Shown in pieces: positions 25,159-33,416 of a DNA stretch of 55,470 nt. Where the stretch lies: positions 1-55,470 of the forward strand of contig CALFTN010000038.1 of the NCBI GenBank assembly GCA_937916395.1, in the 5' to 3' direction. Within the stretch, counting starts at the first letter, position 1, and each line of letters starts with the position of its first letter. This DNA is from an uncultured Clostridia bacterium (GTDB lineage Bacteria > Bacillota > Clostridia > Oscillospirales > Acutalibacteraceae). A program made the position numbers and the translations under genes. Below the pieces are notes generated by a model. It was not told where the DNA came from. It saw only the letters and a list, made by a program, of their open reading frames with translations, and did no database searches.

Positions 25159-25183
25159 AACTTAACTCCTTTATATATTTGAT

Positions 25184-25771
25184 TTATAGTAAATCTATAA
25201 TTCTTTTCTCGGTAACCATAAGCCCTACCGGTCTGTCATACTTACCATGCATTAAAGAATCACAAATATTTTCATCATAACAAATACCAACCGTTTTGCC
25301 TTGGAATTTTGATAGAAACCTATCGTAATACCCTTTACCATAGCCTAAACGGAAACCTTTTTCATCAAATAAAAATGCTGGAACAATACAAACTGAATTC
25401 TCAGTAGTCTCAGCAATTGTTGCTCTTTGTGGGTCAGGCTCCTTAACGCCAAAAAAACCACTTTCTAAATCGCTCAAAGACTTAATAATGAAAAAATCCA
25501 TATCACCTTTTTCATTAAGACACTTTGGCACTCCAACTTTTTTACCTTGCTTTAAAAGCGTCTCAATAAAATCAAGAGTTTTCACTTCTATTTCTGTTGA
25601 AACATAAGTTAAAACAACATCTGCCTCACGAACTGAAAATAAATTAAGAAGCTTATTTTGTATTTTTTTATCATAATTTGCTTTCAACGCTTTATCCATA
25701 GAGCGTCTTGCTTCTTTGCAGGAAGAACGCATCTGTTTTTTTATGGGGCGAATATCAATTATTTTTTCCAT
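25184..25771 (-). CDS. 5-formyltetrahydrofolate cyclo-ligase
   Basis: This 195-residue protein has IKKQMRSSCKEARRSM, TYVSTEIEVKTL, KKVGVPKCLN and the signature GFRLGYGKGYYDRFL, which binds ATP and folate in MTHFS. It makes 5,10-methenyl-THF from 5-formyl-THF. It overlaps the end of the DJ-1 gene by 13 bases and lies 25 bases before mltG, so DJ-1, this gene and mltG may share a transcript. Confidence 0.92.
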   Translation of the reverse strand: MEKIIDIRPIKKQMRSSCKEARRSMDKALKANYDKKIQNKLLNLFSVREADVVLTYVSTEIEVKTLDFIETLLKQGKKVGVPKCLNEKGDMDFFIIKSLSDLESGFFGVKEPDPQRATIAETTENSVCIVPAFLFDEKGFRLGYGKGYYDRFLSKFQGKTVGICYDENICDSLMHGKYDRPVGLMVTEKRIIDLL

Positions 25772-26304
25772 TGTAACCCCAATAGTATTTTTTGTGAAAT
25801 TTCGAAACCAACTAATTCACGTGCTATTCTTTCACCAAATTCCCACGCAACGCCTGCACCTTGCGCAGTAATAATATTTTGTGATTTAACAACACCTTCA
25901 TTTTTATAAACTGCCCCAGTCAACTCATCTTCAAAACCAGGAAAACAAGTCGCTTCCTTACCATTCAAAAGACCTTTTCTGCCTAATATAAACGGTGCGG
26001 CACATATAGCACAAATTAATTTATTGCTTTCATTCGCAAAATCCAAAGCCTTGTGAACTACATTATTTTCATAAAGATTTTGAGAGCCAGGCATACCACC
26101 AGGAAGAATAACGGCTTCCAAATCATCACTTAACAAAACATCATCAATATTAATATCAGCACTAACTTCAATATTATGTGCTCCAACAGCAGTGTTACCT
26201 TTCAATGCTACAGTTTTAACATCAACTCCTGCACGTCGCAAAAAATCGACTGGTGCTAATGCTTCAATTTCTTCAAATCCGTCTGCTAAAAAAACATAAA
26301 CCAT
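25759..26304 (-). CDS. DJ-1/PfpI-family protein
   Basis: This 181-residue protein shows FLADGFEEIEALAPVDFLRRAG (conserved Glu), LPGGMPGSQNL and the nucleophile elbow LICAICAAPFILGR with the reactive Cys. The family includes deglycase/chaperone and stress proteins. The GMPG and AICAAP features place it with YajL/ThiJ-like members. AAGGAG lies upstream. It heads a likely DJ-1/cyclo-ligase/mltG transcript. Confidence 0.9.
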   Translation of the reverse strand: MVYVFLADGFEEIEALAPVDFLRRAGVDVKTVALKGNTAVGAHNIEVSADINIDDVLLSDDLEAVILPGGMPGSQNLYENNVVHKALDFANESNKLICAICAAPFILGRKGLLNGKEATCFPGFEDELTGAVYKNEGVVKSQNIITAQGAGVAWEFGERIARELVGFEISQKILLGLQWKK

Positions 26305-26324
26305 TGTTATTCTCCTTTCACCTT

Positions 26325-27158
26325 TTATCTATAAGGCATACCGAAATAAATATTATTAAACCCAACCTCGTCATTAAACGAAAAAGTCATACCGAAATCA
26401 GTTGGTTCTTTTTCACTTGTTTTACGAATTATAATTTTTTCTGCATCACTATGGAAACTAAAAAGTGAATTTACAAGCTCATTTTCATTTCCACAAAATT
26501 CAAAAACATGTATTTCTGAATTACACTTCTCATAAATCGAATAAAAGGTTTTATCAAATAAAAAAGATGCATCTTCTCTGGATTTATCAAAAATAAAATT
26601 AAATTCTTTTTCTTGAAAAATTACAACAGGTGTTTTTTCACTTTCTTGTAATCTTAAATTCAAATAATCATTGTAACAAAAATCCGTTGTAGCATGCGCC
26701 GTATTTTTTACACTTATGTCTTTTCTGAAAACGCACTTTTCAGTATAGTTAATAGACCTTGTAAAAGATAGCTTTTCATACATTCTGAAAAGCGATTCGT
26801 TCTCTGGGACTAAAAAACAAATTTCGGCACCCTGTTCTTTTGCTTTTCCTTTAGCAAATGAAAAAAGATTTTTCATTACACCCTGATTTCTGTAATTAGG
26901 CTCAGTACAGACAGCGTAAAAATAAATTGCATTAATTTTTTTATTTTTAAAAATTATTTTTGAATTCAAAAACAAAATCATCGCAATTAATTCATTGTCA
27001 CAAAAAGCCCCTACACCTTTTTTATTTTCGAAAACATTTTTCAAAAACAAACCAACTGTATTTTCGTCGTCATCAAGAAAATTATTTAACCATATTTTTT
27101 TAATTTGTTTTTTATTTTCATTAATTAAAAATTTATTTTCAATTTTCAAATTCTGCAT
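26325..27158 (-). CDS. GNAT-family N-acetyltransferase
   Basis: This 277-residue protein carries an acetyl-CoA site: YFYAVCTEPNYRNQGVMKNL (Q/RxxGxG-like, with Gln-Gly) and EICFLVPENESLFRMYEKLSF, with a C-terminal domain of about 120 residues. The start overlaps the preceding DUF2156 gene by 20 bases with no clear ribosome site, so it is coupled. The two proteins may act on the same substrate; the family often modifies amines or wall precursors. Confidence 0.8.
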   Translation of the reverse strand: MQNLKIENKFLINENKKQIKKIWLNNFLDDDENTVGLFLKNVFENKKGVGAFCDNELIAMILFLNSKIIFKNKKINAIYFYAVCTEPNYRNQGVMKNLFSFAKGKAKEQGAEICFLVPENESLFRMYEKLSFTRSINYTEKCVFRKDISVKNTAHATTDFCYNDYLNLRLQESEKTPVVIFQEKEFNFIFDKSREDASFLFDKTFYSIYEKCNSEIHVFEFCGNENELVNSLFSFHSDAEKIIIRKTSEKEPTDFGMTFSFNDEVGFNNIYFGMPYR

Positions 27159-28026
27159 AATATTTTTCTAAAAGAATTTCTGGGTAATAAGATAATTTTG
27201 CTTTTCGCAAGCCTTCAACTCCAGCATCATCTTCTCTATTAACCAATTTAAAATCATTAATTAAAAATTCAGAAAATAATTTATTAATTGCTGTATAAGC
27301 ACCAGAAAAATTATAATCAGCTTTTTCAAAATGAGTGCAAAAAACATTTTCGTTGTGCATTTTTTCACCAACACAAAAAGCAATTATTTTATTTTCAACT
27401 TTAATTATTGCACCAATTAAATTTAATTTAAAATAATTTTGGAATGCACACTCCAACGCCTTTTGTTCCCTTATAAGCGTTGGCGTTGCCTCGTTTTCAC
27501 TATACCACTCACGTGCAAACGAAATGCACTGAGAAATATTTTCTTCGTTAATTAATTCAAACTTAAAATTATATTTATTTTTAAATGAATTAAAATGATT
27601 TTTCTTTGAGTGATATTTTCTACCACTTAAACTCGCCATTTTTTCAACCGAATAAATATAATCGAAAGCGTCTCTGTTTTTATTTATTTTAATTTTTTTA
27701 CCAAATATATTTTTTAAAATTTCTGTTTGACTTTTATTAAGACAAACAAATTTCATTTTTTTATTATTTAATTTTGCATTTTCAAAAATTAAATTAATTG
27801 CATTTTTGATTTCACCATTTCCTATCGGAAAAGCATAATAAAAATTTTCATCATCAAAAAATCTTATAAATAAAAAATCATTCGAAAAATCAATTTTTGT
27901 GTTTTCGACCACCGACCAAAAAAATAAATTCCCAAATGTAAAATCACAAAAAGGTTCTTCTAAAAATTTAAAATATTTTTCTATATTTTCTCGGTCATTT
28001 AGTGAAATTGGTTTAAAATCTAACAT
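27139..28026 (-). CDS. DUF2156 / phosphatidylglycerol-lysyltransferase-like aminoacyl transferase
   Basis: The ATG at 28026 has AAGG 7 bases upstream. This protein of about 295 residues has the DUF2156 (tandem GNAT-like) pattern: YFKFLEEPFCDFTFGNLFFW, GRKYHSKKNHFNSFKN near 145, FCVGEKMHNENVFCTHFEKA and the terminal NREDDAGVEGLRKAKLSYYP. MprF-type C-terminal domains of this kind transfer aminoacyl groups to lipids, but stand-alone members without a membrane domain are not assigned. It overlaps the next GNAT gene. Confidence 0.78.
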   Translation of the reverse strand: MLDFKPISLNDRENIEKYFKFLEEPFCDFTFGNLFFWSVVENTKIDFSNDFLFIRFFDDENFYYAFPIGNGEIKNAINLIFENAKLNNKKMKFVCLNKSQTEILKNIFGKKIKINKNRDAFDYIYSVEKMASLSGRKYHSKKNHFNSFKNKYNFKFELINEENISQCISFAREWYSENEATPTLIREQKALECAFQNYFKLNLIGAIIKVENKIIAFCVGEKMHNENVFCTHFEKADYNFSGAYTAINKLFSEFLINDFKLVNREDDAGVEGLRKAKLSYYPEILLEKYYAEFEN

Positions 28027-28035
28027 AAGCAAGCC

Positions 28036-28701
28036 TTATTTTAAAATTAATTTAATTTCCTCATAAATTTTATCATTTATGGTTTCTATAGAAAGCAACT
28101 CGCCATTTTCAGCACAAGAAACTACCTTCCAACCATATTTTTTACAAGCATAAAGAGCTGACTCTCTGCACTTATGTAAATACTCAACATCACATTCATG
28201 AACATCTTTTTTAGATTCGTCGCCATTATAACGACTTGTCATAAGTTTTTGTGAAACCTCAACAGGCATATCTAAAAACACTACCATAGTAGGCTCTGGA
28301 ATTCCTATTTTTTTATATTCAAAATCAAAAAGCCACTCCAGGTATGAATCCCACTCTTCAGGATTCAATTTTGTCATCTGATAAAGAGCGTTTGCAGGAG
28401 TATATCTGTCAGAAAAAATCAAAGTTCCGTCTAAATAATCATTTTTCCACTTTTCTGTGTATGAAGCAAACCTATCTGCAGCAAAAAGAACTGATGCAGC
28501 AAAAGCATTAACATCATTTGCATTTTTACCAAAATCCCCATTCAAGTATTTACGAACTAAAATACTCGAGTCACTATCATAATTCGGGAGTTTAATTTTT
28601 TTATATTTAATATTCTCTTTTTCAAATCTCTTGCAAAGGAGCTCGGTCTGAGTAGTTTTACCGCAACCATCTAATCCTTCGAGGTCAATAAATAAACCCA
28701 T
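28036..28701 (-). CDS. tmk: Thymidylate kinase-like nucleotide kinase
   Basis: This 221-residue protein has Walker A LEGLDGCGKTTQTELL, LFAADRFASY and SDRYTPANALYQM (the DR[YF] motif), and FLDMPVEVS in the expected order for dTMP kinase. The DRY-type motif and LID region are present. It is slightly longer than E. coli Tmk, and a second Tmk may exist elsewhere in the genome. The promoter is at 28750-28778. Confidence 0.85.
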   Translation of the reverse strand: MGLFIDLEGLDGCGKTTQTELLCKRFEKENIKYKKIKLPNYDSDSSILVRKYLNGDFGKNANDVNAFAASVLFAADRFASYTEKWKNDYLDGTLIFSDRYTPANALYQMTKLNPEEWDSYLEWLFDFEYKKIGIPEPTMVVFLDMPVEVSQKLMTSRYNGDESKKDVHECDVEYLHKCRESALYACKKYGWKVVSCAENGELLSIETINDKIYEEIKLILK

Positions 28702-28749
28702 TAGTTAAATTTCCTTTCCGACATAATATCGCATTGAAACCTATTGTAT

Positions 28750-28778
28750 ATAATACTATAAATATAGAAAACTGTCAA
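28750..28778 (-). promoter_or_regulatory. SigA promoter of the tmk gene cluster
   Basis: TTGACA (28773-28778), 17-base spacer, TATTAT (28750-28755) on the minus strand, upstream of tmk and the DUF2156/GNAT pair. Confidence 0.7.
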
Positions 28779-28839
28779 ATAAAGACAGCATATTGTAATA
28801 AAAAAGTAACCTTTTTTAGAATTGTTGTAACCTTTTTAG

Positions 28840-28871
28840 TAAAAACAAAAGCCACACATATTAGTGTGGCT
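28840..28871 (-). terminator. Terminator of the GSADGPT/hypothetical pair
   Basis: AGCCACAC (minus) pairs with GTGTGGCT and is followed by TTTGTTTTT. The stem arms are 28850-28857 and 28864-28871. Confidence 0.8.
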
Positions 28872-28901
28872 CAATTTTTGCTAATTATTTCTGATGAAGT
28901 A

Positions 28902-29375
28902 TTATGAAATCAAAACTCCTAAAAGTGATAAATATCTTTCGCTCTTTTCAGAGATATCTTTTTCACTAACACCATAATAAGTATATAAATCCTTAGTTAT
29001 AGCTTGAAAACGTTTAACAGTTTTTTTACTACCAGAAAAAGATATTCCAAAAGTTCCAGCATTATCGTCAATCTCAATATAAAGTAAGTCTTCGCCCTCT
29101 TTAATTTCGTAAACACGAGAGATATTAGGCATAGCATTAGCTTTATAATTCGAAATTGTCGCGCCATAGGTATTTTGAGCGTATTGTAACAGCTCTTCAA
29201 GTGTATGCGAAGAAGCAACTATATTCTTTATAGCCTCACTTCTTTTGCGCTTGTATAAATAATTCTTAATTTTAATTTTTAGATTAATTTTTGGGTTGTT
29301 TATAAAAGCACTTGTAGGACCATCTGCACTACCTATAATAGCAATAGTCTCGTTTTTTTGTATTCCTCGTTTCAA
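28902..29375 (-). CDS. Hypothetical protein with GSADGPT motif
   Basis: This 157-residue soluble protein has IAIIGSADGPTSAFI near the N-terminus, identical in pattern to the GADGPT loop of Na+-pumping oxaloacetate/glutaconyl-CoA decarboxylase beta subunits and also seen in short clostridial proteins of unknown role. The rest (HTLEELLQYAQNTYGATIS, YIEIDDNAGTFGISFSG) is a small alpha/beta domain with no recognised activity. It lies 21 bases after the upstream hypothetical gene and ends at a clear terminator. Confidence 0.55.
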   Translation of the reverse strand: MKRGIQKNETIAIIGSADGPTSAFINNPKINLKIKIKNYLYKRKRSEAIKNIVASSHTLEELLQYAQNTYGATISNYKANAMPNISRVYEIKEGEDLLYIEIDDNAGTFGISFSGSKKTVKRFQAITKDLYTYYGVSEKDISEKSERYLSLLGVLIS

Positions 29376-29396
29376 ATTATATTTCTCTCACCCTTC

Positions 29397-29819
29397 TTAA
29401 TCCTCTGCAACAAAAACCATATCACCTTCATGATATATTTCGATTACACATTCACAATGTTTTCGGTTATATAAAAGAAATCCATTGTATTTTGTCATAT
29501 TATATCCATAAGTTTCATCCATTACAGAAAAGCCAAAGGTTGTAAAGCTTGAAATAAAATCCTTTAAAAACATTTTTTCACCAGAAAATCTCCCTGTATT
29601 ACCAGTAACACCGAGCAGATAAGCAAAACTAAAATCCCATTGAACATCGTAAAATACAACATATCCATCAACTTGACTAGAAACGCCATCGGTTTTAACC
29701 AATCCGGATTGAGTTTTCATAACAATATCATTATTTATAATCTTAAATTCAATTACATTCATATCGTGCAAAGTATATGGTGAATCAATGTTATTGCGAA
29801 TAGTACTTTTCAAAAACAT
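29397..29819 (-). CDS. Hypothetical protein
   Basis: This 140-residue soluble protein (NVIEFKIINNDIVMKTQSG, VDGYVVFYDVQWDFSFAYL, FISSFTTFGFSVMDETYG) has no cysteine pairs or catalytic motifs that could be named. AAGGAG lies only 2 bases before the ATG at 29819; a TTG two codons inside would have better spacing, so the start is uncertain. It is cotranscribed with the GSADGPT protein gene. Confidence 0.6.
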   Translation of the reverse strand: MFLKSTIRNNIDSPYTLHDMNVIEFKIINNDIVMKTQSGLVKTDGVSSQVDGYVVFYDVQWDFSFAYLLGVTGNTGRFSGEKMFLKDFISSFTTFGFSVMDETYGYNMTKYNGFLLYNRKHCECVIEIYHEGDMVFVAED

Positions 29820-29890
29820 CTCTCCTTAGAATTTTACTTTCTGGTTTAAATATATCATAAAAAATTTATAATTACAATCTTGTGTCTATA

Positions 29891-29922
29891 AAAAACAAAA
29901 GGTGGCACCATTTGTACCACCT
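29891..29922 (-). terminator. Terminator of tRNA-Ser
   Basis: GGTGG (with AC inside) pairs with GT/CCACC around CATTT, followed on the minus strand by TTTTGTTTTT. Confidence 0.7.
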
Positions 29923-29928
29923 TATTAT

Positions 29929-30021
29929 TGGCGGAGAGCAAGGGATTCGAACCCTCGAAACGCTTTTAGGCGTTTACACGATTTCCAGTCGTGCTCCTTC
30001 GACCAACTCGGACAACTCTCC
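29929..30021 (-). tRNA. tRNA-Ser (anticodon GGA)
   Basis: The acceptor arm GGAGAGT/GCTCTCC (last pair G-U) and the anticodon arm CACGA-CTGGAAA-TCGTG give GGA. The long variable arm AACGCC/GGCGTT type is typical of serine tRNA. The T loop is GGTTCGAATCC, and CCA is encoded. Confidence 0.93.
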
Positions 30022-30113
30022 ATATCTTTCAAATTGCTCTGCTATTATACATAACTCACAAGCAAAAATCAAGAGCAAATCGAAAATTGATTTACATTAT
30101 ATTACAATTCCAA

Positions 30114-30814
30114 TTAATCATTCGATTTCTTTAGTAAATTACATTTCTTATCATTAAGTTTAAGATTTTTACGTGTCGTTGAAATAATATCATCAAATAC
30201 AGCAGGAAGTTTCTCACTTTCATTTTGCGCCAAATTAAGCCAATTATTAAATTCATCTATACTTCGCTGTGTAATAAGTTCATCAGAAGCCAAGGCTTTT
30301 CTTAATGTGTATATTCCTTTTTCAATATCTCCAATATACAACTCAGAAATCGCCTTGATTTCTAATCTTCTTCCTGGTGGCCAAGGGAATTTATATTTTT
30401 CCATACTCCAACCATCTGCACTTTTTATTATTCTTTCTGGAGTAGAAAATTCGACAACCACTCCAAACCACCTGTTTCAAAAAGTTGTTTTATTTCATCT
30501 AAATCTTTTTGATAGTTCTCGCTACTACCATAACAATGCCCCCAAGGAAAACGCTCATTTTCACCAGTAAATTGCAATCTTACTCCGATATCAAGATTCC
30601 AACTTGTTGCTGGTATGTACATTGGTTGCGCTACCACATCACAAACAATTCTAAGCAATCTTGGAGCAATAATTAAGTAATGGATTATATCATAATTATC
30701 TTTCAATATTATTCTTGGAGTTTTAAAATAAAAATCATTTTCTTTATTAAAATCTTTAAAAGTTTCTCCTATAATTTCAATTTTTTCTTTTCTTTGAATA
30801 TCTTCTAAATACAT
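30114..30814 (-). pseudogene. Frameshifted hypothetical gene (two joined frames)
   Basis: The first frame starts MYLEDIQRKEKIEIIG (ATG 30814, with GGAGAGTGG upstream) and ends GLEWLSNFLLQKE at about 30428. The second continues from about 30461 as FSTPERIIKSADGWSMEKY to 30114. The two align as one protein if one T is restored in an AATTTTC tract near 30445. It is a protein of about 230 residues with an N-terminal beta-rich part and a C-terminal helical part. No family was named; the tryptophan-rich layout resembles small immunity-type proteins, but this is only an impression. A sequencing error is possible. Confidence 0.5.
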
Positions 30815-30917
30815 TACAACCACTCTCCTATTTAAAATTAGCACATTAACTACCCCTTGTCAATAAAGAAACACGAGACTTTTTGCACCATTTAACCAAA
30901 AATTCAAGATTTTCAAC

Positions 30918-30947
30918 TTGAAATCTATGCAATATTTATTATATAAT
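30918..30947 (+). promoter_or_regulatory. SigA promoter of the GPH/HAD/GH3 operon
   Basis: TTGAAA (30918-30923), 18-base spacer, TATAAT (30942-30947). Confidence 0.65.
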
Positions 30948-30988
30948 ACGAATGTATAGATTTATTTTTAATTCTTATGGGGGGCAAT

Positions 30989-32524
30989 ATGAAACGATTT
31001 AAAAACACGCTGGCTACAGACGTTAATGAAAAAATAACTAAAAAAGAATATATTGCATTTGGTTCGAGTACGGCAATATCTAAAGTTTCAACTGCAATGA
31101 GTGGATTCTTTGGTGGTCTTGTTGCTTCAACATTTTTAGGACTGTCCGAGAGTGCTTTTGCTACGTACAGTACAATTATTTTTATTCTCGGTTTCTGGGA
31201 TATTGCTAATGATGTCATTGTTTCAAGCTTTCTTGATAAATCAAGAAAAACCTTTGGAAAATGGGGCAGATTCAAACCTTGGTTACTTTTAATGATTCTC
31301 CCCTGCAATTTAGTTTTAATTTTACAGACACTACCTATAAAAGCATTTTTTCCTGAAGCTACTGATACATTTAAAGTAATTTATCTTGTAGTTCTTTACT
31401 TTTTAAATGATGTGTTTTCAACATTTTATAACGCTGCACTTACTGCACTTAACGCAAGAAGAACAGCAAACAATTTAGAACGTGGTTACATAGCCGCAAT
31501 CGAAAGCATTTTAGGTTCTTCTGTTGGCGCTTGCGGAACTTACATTGCGGCATTTCTTCCATTCCTTTTGCCAAATTGTTCAGAAGCAGAAAGATATTTT
31601 TACAGTTACACAGTTTTAACTCTTGCCGCTATTCCACTCGCTATATGGAATATTGTTGTAACAAAAGAACGTATTGCAGAACCACCAAAACAAGAAACTC
31701 CAAAGCTTCGTGAAGTTTACGGGCACATAATAAAAAACAAACCACTAATACTATATATGATTTCTGAAATTTTAGGTCATGGAATGTCGGTTGGTTATGG
31801 TCTTATGACTTATGCATTTATTGCTTGCTTCAGAGCAGAAACATTTACTTTAACGCTGTTCTCTGGTACACCATTTGAATTCAACTATGTTTACAATGAT
31901 GGTAACTATGCAGCACTTCTCTCATTTGCTTCACTTGCTTCGCTTGTAACCACAGGAATTTCTCTGTTTTTAGCACCAATCGTACGAAAATGGGTTGACG
32001 ATAAATATTTGTATATAGGCATGAAGTTAGGAACGGCATTTTGTTATTTCGCTATGTTTTTTAGTATATATCCTTACGAAGCACATACACCACAACACAT
32101 ATTTATAAGTGTTGTTTTGTGGTACGCAATCCATGGTCTTACAACTGGTTTTTATAATACAATACCAGGGCTTATACAGATGTCTGTTTACGATTACGGT
32201 GAATACAAGCATGGTGAAAGAAACGAGGCTACAGTAAGTGCTTTAAAAAGCACTCTTTCAAGAATTCTTGGCAACTGCACAAACTATGTAACTAATTTAT
32301 TCTTAATTTTTGTAGGCTATAAGGCATTTGCCGAAACACCTGAGCTCATGCCACTTGAAGCAAAGTCTAGTCTTATGTATCTTTTCGCTATTTTACCAGC
32401 AGTTTTCTCACTTTTAGCGGTAATTCCTATGATTTTTTATAATTTAAACGGCAAAAAACACAAAGAAATAACTAAATCACTCGAAGAACAAAGACAAAAA
32501 AGCTTAGATTTAATTAATAAATAA
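30989..32524 (+). CDS. GPH-family glycoside/pentoside/hexuronide:cation symporter
   Basis: The ATG at 30989 has GGGGGG 4 bases upstream. This 511-residue 12-helix protein has the GPH-like N-terminus (ITKKEYIAFGSSTAISK), the charged loop KTFGKWGRFKPWLLLM (the conserved D/R-xxG-rich loop 2-3), and MSVYDYGEYKHGERNEATV late in the protein, typical of MelB/GPH members. It imports a glycoside with Na+ or H+. The downstream GH3 glycosidase and HAD phosphatase suggest uptake of a beta-linked or N-acetylhexosamine-containing disaccharide, an inference from context. Confidence 0.85.
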   Translation: MKRFKNTLATDVNEKITKKEYIAFGSSTAISKVSTAMSGFFGGLVASTFLGLSESAFATYSTIIFILGFWDIANDVIVSSFLDKSRKTFGKWGRFKPWLLLMILPCNLVLILQTLPIKAFFPEATDTFKVIYLVVLYFLNDVFSTFYNAALTALNARRTANNLERGYIAAIESILGSSVGACGTYIAAFLPFLLPNCSEAERYFYSYTVLTLAAIPLAIWNIVVTKERIAEPPKQETPKLREVYGHIIKNKPLILYMISEILGHGMSVGYGLMTYAFIACFRAETFTLTLFSGTPFEFNYVYNDGNYAALLSFASLASLVTTGISLFLAPIVRKWVDDKYLYIGMKLGTAFCYFAMFFSIYPYEAHTPQHIFISVVLWYAIHGLTTGFYNTIPGLIQMSVYDYGEYKHGERNEATVSALKSTLSRILGNCTNYVTNLFLIFVGYKAFAETPELMPLEAKSSLMYLFAILPAVFSLLAVIPMIFYNLNGKKHKEITKSLEEQRQKSLDLINK

Positions 32525-32534
32525 TGGTGATATT

Positions 32535-33380
32535 ATGATTACTCTCTCTGACTTTAAAAAAAACAAAGATTTTCTCGTTTGTGTTGACAGCGATGGCTGT
32601 GCAATGGACACAATGGATATTAAACATATTCGTTGCTTTGGTCCATGTATGGTAGAAGTCTGGCAATTACAAAAATGGGAAGCAGAAATCTTAAACAGAT
32701 GGAACGAAATTAATCTTTATACATTGACACGTGGCATAAACCGTTTCAAAGGCTTAAGTTTAGCTTTAAGCGAAATAAATGAGCAATATCAAGCGATTGA
32801 CGGCATTGATGATTTAGTTTATTGGTCGAATAATGCCGACGAGCTCTCTAATTCAGCCCTCCTTAATGAGATTGAAAAAAGTCCAGAAAAAGAAATTTTT
32901 AAACTTGCTTTAAGATGGAGTGAAAATGTAAATGAAGCTATAAAAAAACTCCCTGAAAGTGAAATTAAACCTTTCCCTCTTGTTAAAGAAGCTCTGATGC
33001 TTGCACACGAAAAAGCAGATGTGGCAATTGTTTCAAGTGCTAATTTAGGTGCCGTTTTGGAAGAATGGGAAAAATTCGGACTTTTAGAACACACTGACAT
33101 AGTTCTGGCACAAAATGCTGGTAGTAAGGCTTTTTGTATCTCTGAGCTTTTAAAAAAGGGATATAATAATAAAAATGTCGTAATGTGTGGCGATGCTCCA
33201 GGCGACTTAAAGGCGGCAGAAAGTAATAATATCCACTTCTTTCCCATCCTTGTAAAAAACGAAGAAAAATCGTGGCAAGACTTTATAAATCAGGGCTTTT
33301 CACATCTTTTGGATTGTTCTTACGAGGAATACGAAACAATAAAAAAACGAGATTTTTATAAAAATCTCGGCGCGAAATAA
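32535..33380 (+). CDS. HAD-superfamily hydrolase (phosphatase-like)
   Basis: This 281-residue protein has FLVCVDSDGCAMDTM, HAD motif I with DxD-like acidic residues, AIVSSANLGAVLEEW (motif II), and VVMCGDAPGDLKAAES (motif IV GDxxxD). A helical cap domain lies between about 40 and 150. It is in the same operon as a GPH symporter and a GH3 glycosidase, so it may dephosphorylate a sugar phosphate or act as a phosphoglucomutase-like enzyme. The substrate is not readable. Confidence 0.8.
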   Translation: MITLSDFKKNKDFLVCVDSDGCAMDTMDIKHIRCFGPCMVEVWQLQKWEAEILNRWNEINLYTLTRGINRFKGLSLALSEINEQYQAIDGIDDLVYWSNNADELSNSALLNEIEKSPEKEIFKLALRWSENVNEAIKKLPESEIKPFPLVKEALMLAHEKADVAIVSSANLGAVLEEWEKFGLLEHTDIVLAQNAGSKAFCISELLKKGYNNKNVVMCGDAPGDLKAAESNNIHFFPILVKNEEKSWQDFINQGFSHLLDCSYEEYETIKKRDFYKNLGAK

Positions 33381-33416
33381 ATTTTTAAAAAAATACAAAA
33401 AAGGACGGTTTTAATT

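Noticed and set aside
29882..30157. Plus-strand reading frame over tRNA-Ser
   Set aside because: It is translation of the antisense of tRNA-Ser (GIRTLETLLGV pattern), not a gene.
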